A program made the position numbers and the translations under genes. This document shows, in pieces, positions 25,815 to 34,060 of a DNA stretch of 64,000 bases; within the stretch, counting starts at the first letter, position 1, and each line of letters opens with the position of its first letter. Location: positions 1,555,001 to 1,619,000 of the forward strand of contig NZ_CP059297.1 in assembly GCF_017795885.1 (NCBI RefSeq), written 5' to 3'. The stretch is from Brevundimonas sp. AJA228-03. Lineage in GTDB: Bacteria; Pseudomonadota; Alphaproteobacteria; Caulobacterales; Caulobacteraceae. The notes beneath the pieces were generated by a model. That model saw only the letters and a list, made by a program, of their open reading frames with translations. It searched no databases and was not told where the DNA came from.

Positions 25815-27172
25815 GCCGCCTCGGAAAGGGCGGCGGGTGCCGCCAGGACGATGCGACCGCTTTCGTTGGCCACCGACCAGGGCCGGCGCACGCCGCCGAG
25901 CTGCTCGGCCACGGCCAGACCGGCCTGCAGTCCGTCCTCGTGGAAACCCGAGCCGAACCAGGCGCCGGCGAACCAGACGCCGCCTTCGCCCTGCAACGAC
26001 CAGAGCTCATTCTGCGCGCGGACGGCGGCGGTGTCGAAGACGGGGTGTTCGTAATCCCATTCGCCCAGCACCAGGGCCGGGTCGGGGTCTTTGGCCGGGT
26101 TCAGGCTGACGAACAGGGGCGGGCCGGACAGGGACTGGAGCTCGTTCATCCAGTAGGTGACGCCGCCTTCGCCCGCGCGGTCGGAATAGCCCTTGTGCGT
26201 CCAGGCGGCCCAGGCCTTGCGGCGCTTCGGCATCAGGGCTGTGTCGCGGTGCAGGATGGCGCGGTTGGGGCGATAGCCGATCGCACCCAGCAGGCGGCGC
26301 TCGTCCGCTGTCGGCTGGTCCAGCAGGCGCAGGGCCTGATCGGAATGGGTGGCGAGGACGACGTCGTCGAACCGCTCCGTGCGACCGTCGACGAACCGCA
26401 CCGAGGCGCCGGGCGCGCTGCGCGATATGCCGACCACCCCCGCGCCCAGAACCGTCTCGCCTGCGAAGTCCGCGTGCAGGCGGCGGACGTATTCCCGGCT
26501 GCCGCCGTCCACCGTGCGCCAGGTCGGCTTCAGGTCATAGGTCAGCAGGTTGTGGTTCATGTAGAACCGCACGAAGGACGCAGCCGGATAGCCGGTCATC
26601 TGGTCCAGGGTCGAGGACCAGATGGCGGCGGCCTGGGGCAGGAGGTGGGCGTCGCGGAACAGACGGCCGTAGCGGTTGCGGTCGAGGTACTGGACCAGCG
26701 TCTCACCCGACCGCTCCATCTCCGGCAGGTCCCGGGGGGCCTGTTTCTGGAACCGCAGCAGGTCGCCGATCATGCCCCAGAAGCGGGGGCTGGCGTAGTT
26801 GCGCTTCTGGGCGAACAGGGCGGCGATGCCGTGGCTGGAATACTCAAAAGCCCCGTCGTCCATGCTGACGGCGAAGGACATGTGGGCGGCCCTGGTCGGC
26901 ACCGACAGGTGTTCGAACAGGGCCTTCAGGTTCGGATAGTTGTCCTCGTTATAGACGATGAAGCCGGTGTCGACGGCGACGGGCGAAGAGGGGCTGGGGG
27001 CCTCCACCGTGTTGGAGTGGCCACCGATGCGGTCGTCTGCCTCGAACAGGGTCACGTCGTGCGACCTGGACATCAGCCAGGCGCAGGACAGGCCGGCGAT
27101 GCCGGACCCGACCACGGCGATGCGCTTTCTGGCGACGGGGTGATCGGTCGAGGCGACGAGGTGGGCGCTCAT
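25811..27172 (-). CDS. FAD-dependent oxidoreductase (amine oxidase-like)
   Basis: A 453-residue flavoprotein with an N-terminal dinucleotide-binding GSGIAGLSCAWLMS, the following ligand Glu in LFEADDRIGGHSNTV, and a C-terminal FAD-contacting VWFAGAWFGSGFHEDGLQAG. This is the family found with DUF1365 and CFA-type methyltransferases in proteobacterial lipid-modification loci. It starts 180 bases from the divergent methyltransferase gene, and its stop overlaps DUF1365, making a two-gene operon. The substrate (probably an unsaturated or methylated acyl chain) is inferred from context. Confidence 0.9.
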   Translation of the reverse strand: MSAHLVASTDHPVARKRIAVVGSGIAGLSCAWLMSRSHDVTLFEADDRIGGHSNTVEAPSPSSPVAVDTGFIVYNEDNYPNLKALFEHLSVPTRAAHMSFAVSMDDGAFEYSSHGIAALFAQKRNYASPRFWGMIGDLLRFQKQAPRDLPEMERSGETLVQYLDRNRYGRLFRDAHLLPQAAAIWSSTLDQMTGYPAASFVRFYMNHNLLTYDLKPTWRTVDGGSREYVRRLHADFAGETVLGAGVVGISRSAPGASVRFVDGRTERFDDVVLATHSDQALRLLDQPTADERRLLGAIGYRPNRAILHRDTALMPKRRKAWAAWTHKGYSDRAGEGGVTYWMNELQSLSGPPLFVSLNPAKDPDPALVLGEWDYEHPVFDTAAVRAQNELWSLQGEGGVWFAGAWFGSGFHEDGLQAGLAVAEQLGGVRRPWSVANESGRIVLAAPAALSEAA

Positions 27173-27292
27173 GGGGTCTCCGGACAGCAGGCGGGGTGTT
27201 CGGCCCGAAGCTACGGCGCGGACCAGGGCGTGGATGAGATCATCCGCCGCGCCTGAAGCCGCGTAGCTGGGTGGTCTTCCGCAGCGGAGCCG

Positions 27293-27314
27293 TTACACCT
27301 GATCTCAGGCGTAA
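27293..27314. promoter_or_regulatory. 22-bp near-perfect palindrome in the divergent FAD gene / methyltransferase region
   Basis: TTACaCCTGA-TC-TCAGGcGTAA has ten-base arms with a single mismatch. It lies 38 bases before the methyltransferase ATG and 121 bases before the FAD gene. Its symmetry and place mark it as an operator for both directions. A second, weaker dyad (GGATGA-GA-TCATCC) lies at 27232-27245. Confidence 0.55.
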
Positions 27315-27351
27315 TGGGCCGCGAGCGCCCACGCAATGTCAGGATCGCCGC

Positions 27352-28386
27352 ATGAACCTCACCAATGTCGCCATTCGCCAGCTGCAGGATGCGCCCTTTC
27401 CCGACTTCGTCACCCGCCCGGCGATCGCCAGCCTTGTGACAGAGGCGAGGAAGAAGCTGGACCGCGAGGGGCCGCACGATTCTGCCGCGTTCGCCCGCCA
27501 GATGGCGGTGCGCGCCATCGCCGAACACACCGACGCCGCCAACGACCAGCACTACGAACTGCCACCGGAGTTTTTCCGGATCTGTCTGGGCGCGCGGCTG
27601 AAATACTCATGCTGCCTGTACGGCGACGGGGCCGAGACGCTGGATCAGGCCGAAGAGAAGGCGCTGGCCGAAAGCTGCGCCCATGCCGAACTGGTGGATG
27701 GGCAGAGCGTGCTGGAACTCGGCTGCGGCTGGGGATCGCTGTCGCTGTGGATGGCGGAAAAATATCCGAACAGTCGGATCACGGCGGTCTCGAACAGCCA
27801 CGGACAGCGCGGCCATATCGAGGAACAGGCCCGGCTGCGGGGTCTGACGAACCTGAACGTCATCACCTGCGACATGAACGATTTCGAGGCCCCGGCGGCC
27901 GGGACCTATGACCGGATCGTCTCGGTCGAGATGTTCGAGCACATGGCCAACTGGCGCGCCCTGCTGACCCGGGCCAGGGGCTGGCTGAAGCCCGACGGGC
28001 GGATGTTCATCCACATCTTCACGCACCGCGACGCGCCCTACCGGTTCGATCACACCGACAACGGCGACTTCATCGCCCGGCATTTCTTCACCGGCGGCGT
28101 GATGCCCAGCCGGGATCTGATGCACCAGTTTCCCGACCTGTTCGCGATCGAGCAGCAGTGGACCTGGAACGGCGAGAACTATGCCCGCACGGCCGAGGAC
28201 TGGCTGGCCAGGATGGATGCGAACCCGGACCGCGTTCTGGAGTTGATGCAGGAGACCTATGGCCGCGAGAACGCAAGGCTGTGGGTCCGTCGCTGGCGCC
28301 GCTTCTATCTGGCGACGGCGGGCCTGTTCGGAAACGACGGCGGCAACACCTGGGCCGTCACCCACTATCGCCTGAAACCCGTTTGA
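27352..28386 (+). CDS. Cyclopropane-fatty-acid-synthase-type SAM methyltransferase
   Basis: A 344-residue class I methyltransferase of the CFA/mycolic-acid family. The SAM-binding motif is VLELGCGWGSLSLWMAEKYP, followed by ITAVSNSHGQRGHIEEQA; NDQHYELPPEFFRICLG and VSVEMFEHMANW are family hallmarks. It is about 40 residues shorter than E. coli Cfa and lacks much of its N-terminal domain, as in the UfaM/UfaA-like group. It is divergent from the FAD-DUF1365 pair and is followed after 10 bases by a DUF2177 gene. ATG 27352 follows AGGA. Methylation or cyclopropanation of membrane acyl chains is inferred. Confidence 0.9.
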   Translation: MNLTNVAIRQLQDAPFPDFVTRPAIASLVTEARKKLDREGPHDSAAFARQMAVRAIAEHTDAANDQHYELPPEFFRICLGARLKYSCCLYGDGAETLDQAEEKALAESCAHAELVDGQSVLELGCGWGSLSLWMAEKYPNSRITAVSNSHGQRGHIEEQARLRGLTNLNVITCDMNDFEAPAAGTYDRIVSVEMFEHMANWRALLTRARGWLKPDGRMFIHIFTHRDAPYRFDHTDNGDFIARHFFTGGVMPSRDLMHQFPDLFAIEQQWTWNGENYARTAEDWLARMDANPDRVLELMQETYGRENARLWVRRWRRFYLATAGLFGNDGGNTWAVTHYRLKPV

Positions 28387-28396
28387 GGACTGTTCG

Positions 28397-28807
28397 ATGT
28401 TGAAATGGATCGTAGCCTATCTGGCGACCGGCGCAGCGATGGCGGTGGTGGACTTTGGCTGGCTGACCACCATGACCGACCGGCTGTACAAGCCGATCAT
28501 CGGACCGATCATGACACCCCAGCCGGACATGGTCGCAGCGGTGGCCTTCTATCTGATCTATATCGGCGGCGTGGTCTTCCTGGCGGTCGCCCCGGCGCTG
28601 AAGGAGGGGGCCTGGACGCGGGCGGCGATCAACGGCGCAGCCCTGGGGTTCGTGGCCTATGCCACCTATGACCTGACCAACCAGGCGACGCTGGCGGTCT
28701 GGCAGTGGAAGCTGACGATCATTGACCTGTGCTGGGGCACCTTCCTGACCACGGCGGCGGCGACCCTGGGTTACCTGGCGACCCGCGCGGTGGCTGGCCG
28801 CACCTGA
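28397..28807 (+). CDS. DUF2177 family membrane protein
   Basis: A 136-residue integral membrane protein with four predicted helices (WIVAYLATGAAMAVVDFGWL; VAAVAFYLIYIGGVVFLAV; ALGFVAYATYDLTNQATL; LCWGTFLTTAAATLGYLAT). The ATYDLTNQATL segment is characteristic of DUF2177. It lies 10 bases after the methyltransferase gene, so it probably belongs to the same transcript and may act on the same lipid process. No catalytic function is known to me. Confidence 0.85.
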   Translation: MLKWIVAYLATGAAMAVVDFGWLTTMTDRLYKPIIGPIMTPQPDMVAAVAFYLIYIGGVVFLAVAPALKEGAWTRAAINGAALGFVAYATYDLTNQATLAVWQWKLTIIDLCWGTFLTTAAATLGYLATRAVAGRT

Positions 28808-28898
28808 CGGTTTCAGACAGCTTGGCCGGAGGCATTGTCTTGTACCGGGCGATGATATCTGTTGCACCTGGGGACGAGAAGTCCGGGGGAGACGGGTC

Positions 28899-29963
28899 AT
28901 GAAACTCTGGTTGGTACTGGGCGGGGCGGCTGCGATCGGCCTGGCGGGCTGTGCGGTCGATCCGTACGCCTATGGGACGACCTCGCCCTATGGCCAGTAC
29001 GGCAACAGTGGATACGGCCAGTCGTATGGCGGCGGCGTGGATGCCAGCGCGTCTGCGACCTTTGGCGAGGTCTATCTGGACTCCGGCTTCGACGAGGATC
29101 CCTACCGGGTTTCGGTGACCTCGGGGGGCAGCATCGATGCGTCGGCGATCGCCAGCGGCTGCACCGGTATGGTGGCGCGAGCCCCCGACTTCCAGCTGAC
29201 CTATGACGCCGGCAACCTGCCCCTGACGTTCGGCGTCAATGGTCAGGTCGATACGACCCTCGTCATCAACGGCCCCGACGGGCGCTGGACCTGCGACGAT
29301 GATTCGGGTGGCGGGACCGATCCGGAAATCACCTATTCGCGCCCGCAGTCCGGCACCTATGACGTCTGGGTCGGCGCATTCGGCGGAGACAGCGGTTCGG
29401 CCGAGCTTTTCGTGACCGAGCTGGGCAGCGACTACGGTCGCAACAACAACTATGGCGACAACAACAGCTACGACCGTGGAAACGGCTGGCGCGACGACGA
29501 CCGCCGGAATGGTTTCTACGACAACGACAACCGCAACAACGGTCGTAACGATGACTATGGCAGCACCTATCCCGACAGCTCGGCGACGGCGGCCTATGGC
29601 GAGATCGATCTGAGCTCGGGCTTCCGCGGCGATCCCTACACCGTGTCGGTGCTGGCGGGCGGCAGCATCGACGCCTCGATCGTCGATGACAGCTGCGCGG
29701 GCCGGATCGCCTCGGCTCCGGATTTCCAGATCACCTACGATGCAGGCAGCCTGCCGCTGACCATCGGGGCGACCTCGAACGGTGACGTGACCCTGGTCGT
29801 CAACGGGCCGGATGGCCAGTGGTACTGCGACGACGACTCGGGCGGCAGCAACGATGCCGAACTGACCTTCCAGCGGCCCCGGTCGGGTGTCTATGACATC
29901 TGGGTCGGATCGTACGGCGGCGACAGCCTCCCGGCCGAGCTGTTCTTCACCGAGCTGCGTTAA
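28899..29963 (+). CDS. Lipoprotein with two tandem copies of a beta-rich domain
   Basis: A 354-residue protein with a lipoprotein signal ending LAGC (Cys at about residue 18). Two repeats of roughly 115 residues, starting near residues 52 and 229, share ATFGEVYLDSGF/AAYGEIDLSSGF, GGSIDAS, APDFQ(L/I)TYDAG, NGPDG-W-CDDDSGG and SG-YD(V/I)WVG-(F/Y)GGDS. A linker of about 60 residues between them is extremely rich in Asn, Asp, Gly and Tyr. Each repeat has two Cys. Surface or periplasmic location is expected. I do not know its function; the architecture recalls beta-sandwich binding modules. Confidence 0.75.
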   Translation: MKLWLVLGGAAAIGLAGCAVDPYAYGTTSPYGQYGNSGYGQSYGGGVDASASATFGEVYLDSGFDEDPYRVSVTSGGSIDASAIASGCTGMVARAPDFQLTYDAGNLPLTFGVNGQVDTTLVINGPDGRWTCDDDSGGGTDPEITYSRPQSGTYDVWVGAFGGDSGSAELFVTELGSDYGRNNNYGDNNSYDRGNGWRDDDRRNGFYDNDNRNNGRNDDYGSTYPDSSATAAYGEIDLSSGFRGDPYTVSVLAGGSIDASIVDDSCAGRIASAPDFQITYDAGSLPLTIGATSNGDVTLVVNGPDGQWYCDDDSGGSNDAELTFQRPRSGVYDIWVGSYGGDSLPAELFFTELR

Positions 29964-30056
29964 CGTTTTCACTCGTGCGTGACGCGTGCGCCATGGCGCG
30001 GCGCTGGACGGCCCGGCTATAGAAGCCGGGTCGTTTGCGTTTGGGGGCGTATCGGG

Positions 30057-30941
30057 GTGAAGGCGGGCATCAATGCCGTGACGGCCGCTCTGCTCGTGGG
30101 CATCGGCATCGGGCTGGTCCTGACGCCGGACGGTCGTACCTGGCTGCGCCATCCGACCCTGATGTTCGGCGGAGTGGCCAGTGCCTCCTCGGGGCCGGGA
30201 CCCGGCGCGCCGGCCGCCCTGCCGGATGCGGGGCCCGTGCTGCCGACCCTGACGCCGCTGCAGGAGAAGGCCGCGCGAGGAAGCCTTCGCATCGGGGTGT
30301 TCGGCGATTCCATGGGCGACGGGCTATGGACCGCGCTTTACCGCGACCTGCGGACGCAGCCGGGCGTCAGTGTCACCAAGTTCAGCCAGGTCTCCACGGG
30401 CCTCAGCCGCTACGACTATGTCGATATCCAGGCCAGGACGGCGCGTCAGATCGCGGAACAGCCGGTCGATGTCGCCGTGATCCTGTTCGGCACCAACGAT
30501 GCCCAGGGCATCAGCATGGACGGCGAGATCCACGATTTCGGCACCGAGGGCTGGAAGGCCGCCTATGCCAAACGGGTCGACGACCTGGTGGCGATGCTGC
30601 GGGGCCGGGACATCGCCGTCTACTGGGTCGGCCTGCCCAGGATGAAACGAGCCGGGTTCGACGCCAGGATGACCCTGATCAACCAGGTGGTGTCCGCCCG
30701 GATGACGGCGCTGGGCGTGCCCTTTATCGAGACTGAAAGCCTCACCGAGAACGCGGACGGCGACTACGACGCCTATCTGGCCGAGACGGGTACCGGGCGG
30801 CGGCGCCTGATGCGGGCCAACGACGGGATCCACATGTCGATGGCGGGCTATCTGAGGATCGCCGAGCCGGTCGCCGCGCGATTGAAGCGTGACGCGGGCC
30901 TGGACGTCGCGGTGCCCCCGCCACCCGCCGCCGGAGCGTGA
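30057..30941 (+). CDS. SGNH hydrolase-fold protein (DUF459-like) of an O-acetylation cassette
   Basis: A 294-residue protein with an N-terminal membrane anchor, a Pro/Ala-rich linker and an SGNH domain: Ser in FGDSMGDGLW, Asn in LFGTNDAQG, and Asp/His in NDGIHMSMAGY. GTG 30057 is used because the hydrophobic anchor starts there and GGGGG lies nine bases upstream. DUF459-type proteins are often encoded with MBOAT acetyltransferases. The stop overlaps the next gene as GTGA. It probably transfers or removes acetyl groups on a periplasmic polysaccharide, by analogy with AlgJ/AlgX. Confidence 0.82.
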   Translation: MKAGINAVTAALLVGIGIGLVLTPDGRTWLRHPTLMFGGVASASSGPGPGAPAALPDAGPVLPTLTPLQEKAARGSLRIGVFGDSMGDGLWTALYRDLRTQPGVSVTKFSQVSTGLSRYDYVDIQARTARQIAEQPVDVAVILFGTNDAQGISMDGEIHDFGTEGWKAAYAKRVDDLVAMLRGRDIAVYWVGLPRMKRAGFDARMTLINQVVSARMTALGVPFIETESLTENADGDYDAYLAETGTGRRRLMRANDGIHMSMAGYLRIAEPVAARLKRDAGLDVAVPPPPAAGA

Positions 30942-31741
30942 TCCGCGCCGCCCTGATCGCAGGGAGCCTCTCGATGCTCGCCGGGGCAGTTGAGGCGCAG
31001 GAAAGACCCTATGTCGCCCTGCCGTCGCCGGTGAGCGCGACCTGTCCGGACGGCATCTGCCAGCCCCGGGCATTGGCATCCTTCTTTCGCGCCCTGCAAC
31101 AGCCGGGACGGATCGTGCGCATCATCCAGTTCGGGGACAGCCATACGGCGGGCGGCGACATCGCGGCCTCGCTGATGTGGCGGCTGAGGGGGCGGTTCGA
31201 AGGGCGCGAGATCATCCTGGACGCCCGTGGGCGGGTTGGCGCGACCTTGAACGCCATGGCCGCGACCGAGCCGCTGCCGGACCCCGACGAGATGCCGGAC
31301 CTGGTCGTGATCGCCTATGGCACCAACGAAGGGTTCGACGACCTGCTGGACCCGACCGCCTATGAGGCCCTGTTGCGGGGCCAGATCGACCGGGTCAGGC
31401 GCGCGGCACCCGGCGCTTCCGTCCTCATCCTGGGGGCACCCGAGGCGATGCGCGGGGACGGGGGCGGGACCTGTCCCGGCGACACGGAGCAGCGCTGGAA
31501 GGCGCCGGCCATGCTGTCGGTGGTGCGGGATGTGCAGCACAGGGTGGCCGCGTCGACGGGCGTCGCGTTCTGGGACTGGAAGGGCCGTATGGGGGGAGAC
31601 TGTTCGGCCTTCGCCCTGACGCTGGGGAACGCGCCCCTGATGCGCGGCGACCACGTGCATTTCACCCGGGCCGGCGGCGACTGGATCGGTGCCCTGCTGT
31701 TCGGCGACCTGATGACGGCGCACGACCGGCGGGGGTTCTGA
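30938..31741 (+). CDS. Second SGNH hydrolase-fold protein, secreted
   Basis: A 267-residue protein starting at a GTG overlapping the previous stop. A signal peptide (to about AGAVEAQE) is followed by an SGNH domain: FGDSHTAGGD (Ser), AYGTNEGFD (Asn), and DHVHFTRAGGDW (Asp/His). The Gly block (GRVGATLNA) is also visible. It lies between another SGNH gene and an MBOAT gene, which it precedes by one base. An acetyl-esterase or acetyl-transfer role in polysaccharide modification is inferred. Confidence 0.82.
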   Translation: MIRAALIAGSLSMLAGAVEAQERPYVALPSPVSATCPDGICQPRALASFFRALQQPGRIVRIIQFGDSHTAGGDIAASLMWRLRGRFEGREIILDARGRVGATLNAMAATEPLPDPDEMPDLVVIAYGTNEGFDDLLDPTAYEALLRGQIDRVRRAAPGASVLILGAPEAMRGDGGGTCPGDTEQRWKAPAMLSVVRDVQHRVAASTGVAFWDWKGRMGGDCSAFALTLGNAPLMRGDHVHFTRAGGDWIGALLFGDLMTAHDRRGF

Positions 31742-31742
31742 G

Positions 31743-33143
31743 GTGCTGTTCCCGACGCTGGCTTTCGGCGTGTTCTTCCTGTTCGTCTATTTCACCGCCT
31801 GGTCGCTGGACCGCGAGAACGGACGCAGAAAGCTGTTCCTGCTGCTGGCCAGCTGGTTCTTCTATGCCCAGTGGGACTGGCGGTTCGTCGGCCTGCTGAT
31901 CGGCTCGGCGATCCTGAACTGGGGCGTGGCGGTCCTGATCGCGCGTCGGCCGGCCGACCGCCGCGCCTGGCTGGTCGGGCTGGGCGTCGCGGGCAATCTG
32001 CTGATCCTGGGCTTCTTCAAATACTACGGCTTCTTCGTCGAACAGGCGGGCGACCTTCTGATCCGGTTCGGGTGGGAGCGGGATCTGCCGTTGTTGCAGG
32101 TCGTGCTGCCGGTCGGGATCTCCTTCTTCACCTTCCAGGGCATTTCCTATGTCGTGGACGTTCATCGCGGAAAGACGCCGCTGGCGAAGTCGCTGCTCGA
32201 CGTCATGCTGCTGATGAGCTTCTTTCCGCACCTGGTCGCGGGTCCGATCGTGCGGGCGTCGGACCTCTTGCCCCAGTTCGAGCGCGTGCCCCGGCTGACG
32301 CGCGAAATGGCCACGCTCGGGTTGCTGCTGATCGTCTGGGGTCTGTTCAAGAAGACGGTGATCGCGTCCGAGCTGTCGATCCGGCTGGTCGATCCGGTGT
32401 TCTTCGACCCGGCCGCCTATGGGACGCTGGACCTGATGGCAGCGGTCTATGGCTATGCGGTCCAGATCTACTGCGACTTCTCGGCCTATTCGGACATGGC
32501 GATCGGGCTTGCGGCCCTGCTCGGCTATTCCTTCCCGAGGAATTTCGACCAGCCGTACCGGGCCAGTTCCATGCAGGAGTTCTGGCGGCGCTGGCACATC
32601 AGCCTGTCCAGCTGGCTGAGGGACTACCTCTATGTGCCGCTGGGGGGCGGCAAGAAGGGGCTGGTGCGATCCTGCCTGAACGTCTTCATCACCATGCTGC
32701 TGGGCGGGCTGTGGCACGGGGCGGCCTGGACCTTCGTCGCCTGGGGCGCCCTGCACGGCGGGGTCCAGGTGGTCGAGCGGCTCGGCCGGTCCATCCTTGG
32801 GCCGGGCAGGGGGCCGCCCGCCTGGCTGGGCGTGCTGATCACCTTCCACATCGTGTGCCTGGGCTGGATCCTGTTCAGGGCCGAGAGCTTCCCCATGGCG
32901 ATGGAGGTGCTCGCAGGCCTCGGTCGTTGGTCTGCATCGACGATGGTCACGCCCTTCCTGCTGGTGTTGATCGTCGGCGGGCTGGCCATGCACTGGCTGC
33001 CCCCGCGCGCGGTGGAGGGTGTGGCGACCTGGCTGAAGCCCGCGCCGTCCCTGACCATGGGGCTGCTGCTTGGCGCCGCCATCCTGATGGTCGAGGCCGT
33101 GCGTCCGGACGGCGTGGCCCCCTTCATCTATTTCCAGTTCTGA
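31743..33143 (+). CDS. MBOAT family O-acyltransferase (AlgI-like)
   Basis: A 466-residue polytopic membrane protein of the MBOAT family. SFFPHLVAGPIVR, FWRRWHISLSSWLRDYLYVPLGG and the catalytic-His segment LLGGLWHGAAWTFVAWG are the hallmarks. MBOAT proteins of this type pass acetyl groups across the inner membrane for O-acetylation of exported polysaccharide. It starts at GTG 31743, one base after the preceding gene, and a small membrane protein gene follows after 13 bases. The polymer is not identified; no glycosyltransferase genes are nearby. Confidence 0.92.
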   Translation: MLFPTLAFGVFFLFVYFTAWSLDRENGRRKLFLLLASWFFYAQWDWRFVGLLIGSAILNWGVAVLIARRPADRRAWLVGLGVAGNLLILGFFKYYGFFVEQAGDLLIRFGWERDLPLLQVVLPVGISFFTFQGISYVVDVHRGKTPLAKSLLDVMLLMSFFPHLVAGPIVRASDLLPQFERVPRLTREMATLGLLLIVWGLFKKTVIASELSIRLVDPVFFDPAAYGTLDLMAAVYGYAVQIYCDFSAYSDMAIGLAALLGYSFPRNFDQPYRASSMQEFWRRWHISLSSWLRDYLYVPLGGGKKGLVRSCLNVFITMLLGGLWHGAAWTFVAWGALHGGVQVVERLGRSILGPGRGPPAWLGVLITFHIVCLGWILFRAESFPMAMEVLAGLGRWSASTMVTPFLLVLIVGGLAMHWLPPRAVEGVATWLKPAPSLTMGLLLGAAILMVEAVRPDGVAPFIYFQF

Positions 33144-33156
33144 GGGAGGTGAGCCG

Positions 33157-33678
33157 ATGACCGACTATCCCCATGAGCCCGAGATACCGCTGGGTCCGTT
33201 TCCTGTGCCCAATACGGTGTCGCCTTTTCCTCCTTTGGACGGTGAGCGCACCGAACCCTATCTGGATAGCGCCGCGGCCGACCCGGCGAGCGACTGGATC
33301 GAAACCGCCGATCCTCACGATCTGCCGACGGCAGAGCCGGCCGTCATGGCGGCGTTGACCCCGCTGATCGCGCTGGGCCGGTTCGCCTTTCCGCCCGGTC
33401 CGCCGCCCGAAGACGAAGACGTGGCCGCCCGCGACCGGCGCTGGGCCAGCCGCACGATCGTCATTGCGGGTGCCTTTCTGCTGATCTTCAACGCCGTGTC
33501 GATCCAGAACTGGTCGCGCCAGCAGGCGCCGGGATGGGTCACGACGACGGTGCGCCGCCTGGCCGATGTCTGGGTCGAGCAGACCTCGCAACTGGGAGCC
33601 GACCAGCCACGGCAAGCGCTGAGAGACGGCTATGAGGCGGGGCGTGACGCGGACTGGCCTCTGAACGAGACGCGATGA
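33157..33678 (+). CDS. Hypothetical single-pass membrane protein
   Basis: A 173-residue protein with a Pro/Asp-rich cytoplasmic N-terminal half (MTDYPHEPEIPLGPFPVP...), one membrane helix near residue 105 (TIVIAGAFLLIFNAVSI) and a short helical C-terminus. ATG 33157 has GGGAGGT upstream. It is the last gene of the SGNH-SGNH-MBOAT run and may be an accessory of that complex. I do not recognise a family. Confidence 0.7.
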   Translation: MTDYPHEPEIPLGPFPVPNTVSPFPPLDGERTEPYLDSAAADPASDWIETADPHDLPTAEPAVMAALTPLIALGRFAFPPGPPPEDEDVAARDRRWASRTIVIAGAFLLIFNAVSIQNWSRQQAPGWVTTTVRRLADVWVEQTSQLGADQPRQALRDGYEAGRDADWPLNETR

Positions 33679-33788
33679 TCGACGGCGGACACAGCGTCAG
33701 GCGGGGGGTATCTGAACCGGATTCAGCGGCCGGTGCGCCACCTGTTCAGACAAGCCTTGATCTGTGGAACAGGTCCCGGAGGGAACGA

Positions 33789-33864
<76 letters not shown>

Positions 33865-34060
33865 GTACCATTTCGCCGTGGCAAACGATGGCATCGCTGC
33901 GTTACCTTTGCGTGTATCGTCGTTGGACGCCGCAGGCGAACGGGCGGGATAGAGAGAATGGCTCGCAGATGCAAGGGCCTTTGCGCCGGTTCCGCATCCT
34001 GTCGCAAGCCGCTAGCATCCGAAGCGGAATCGCCCGGATCGGGCGTGGGGAGGATCGGGC

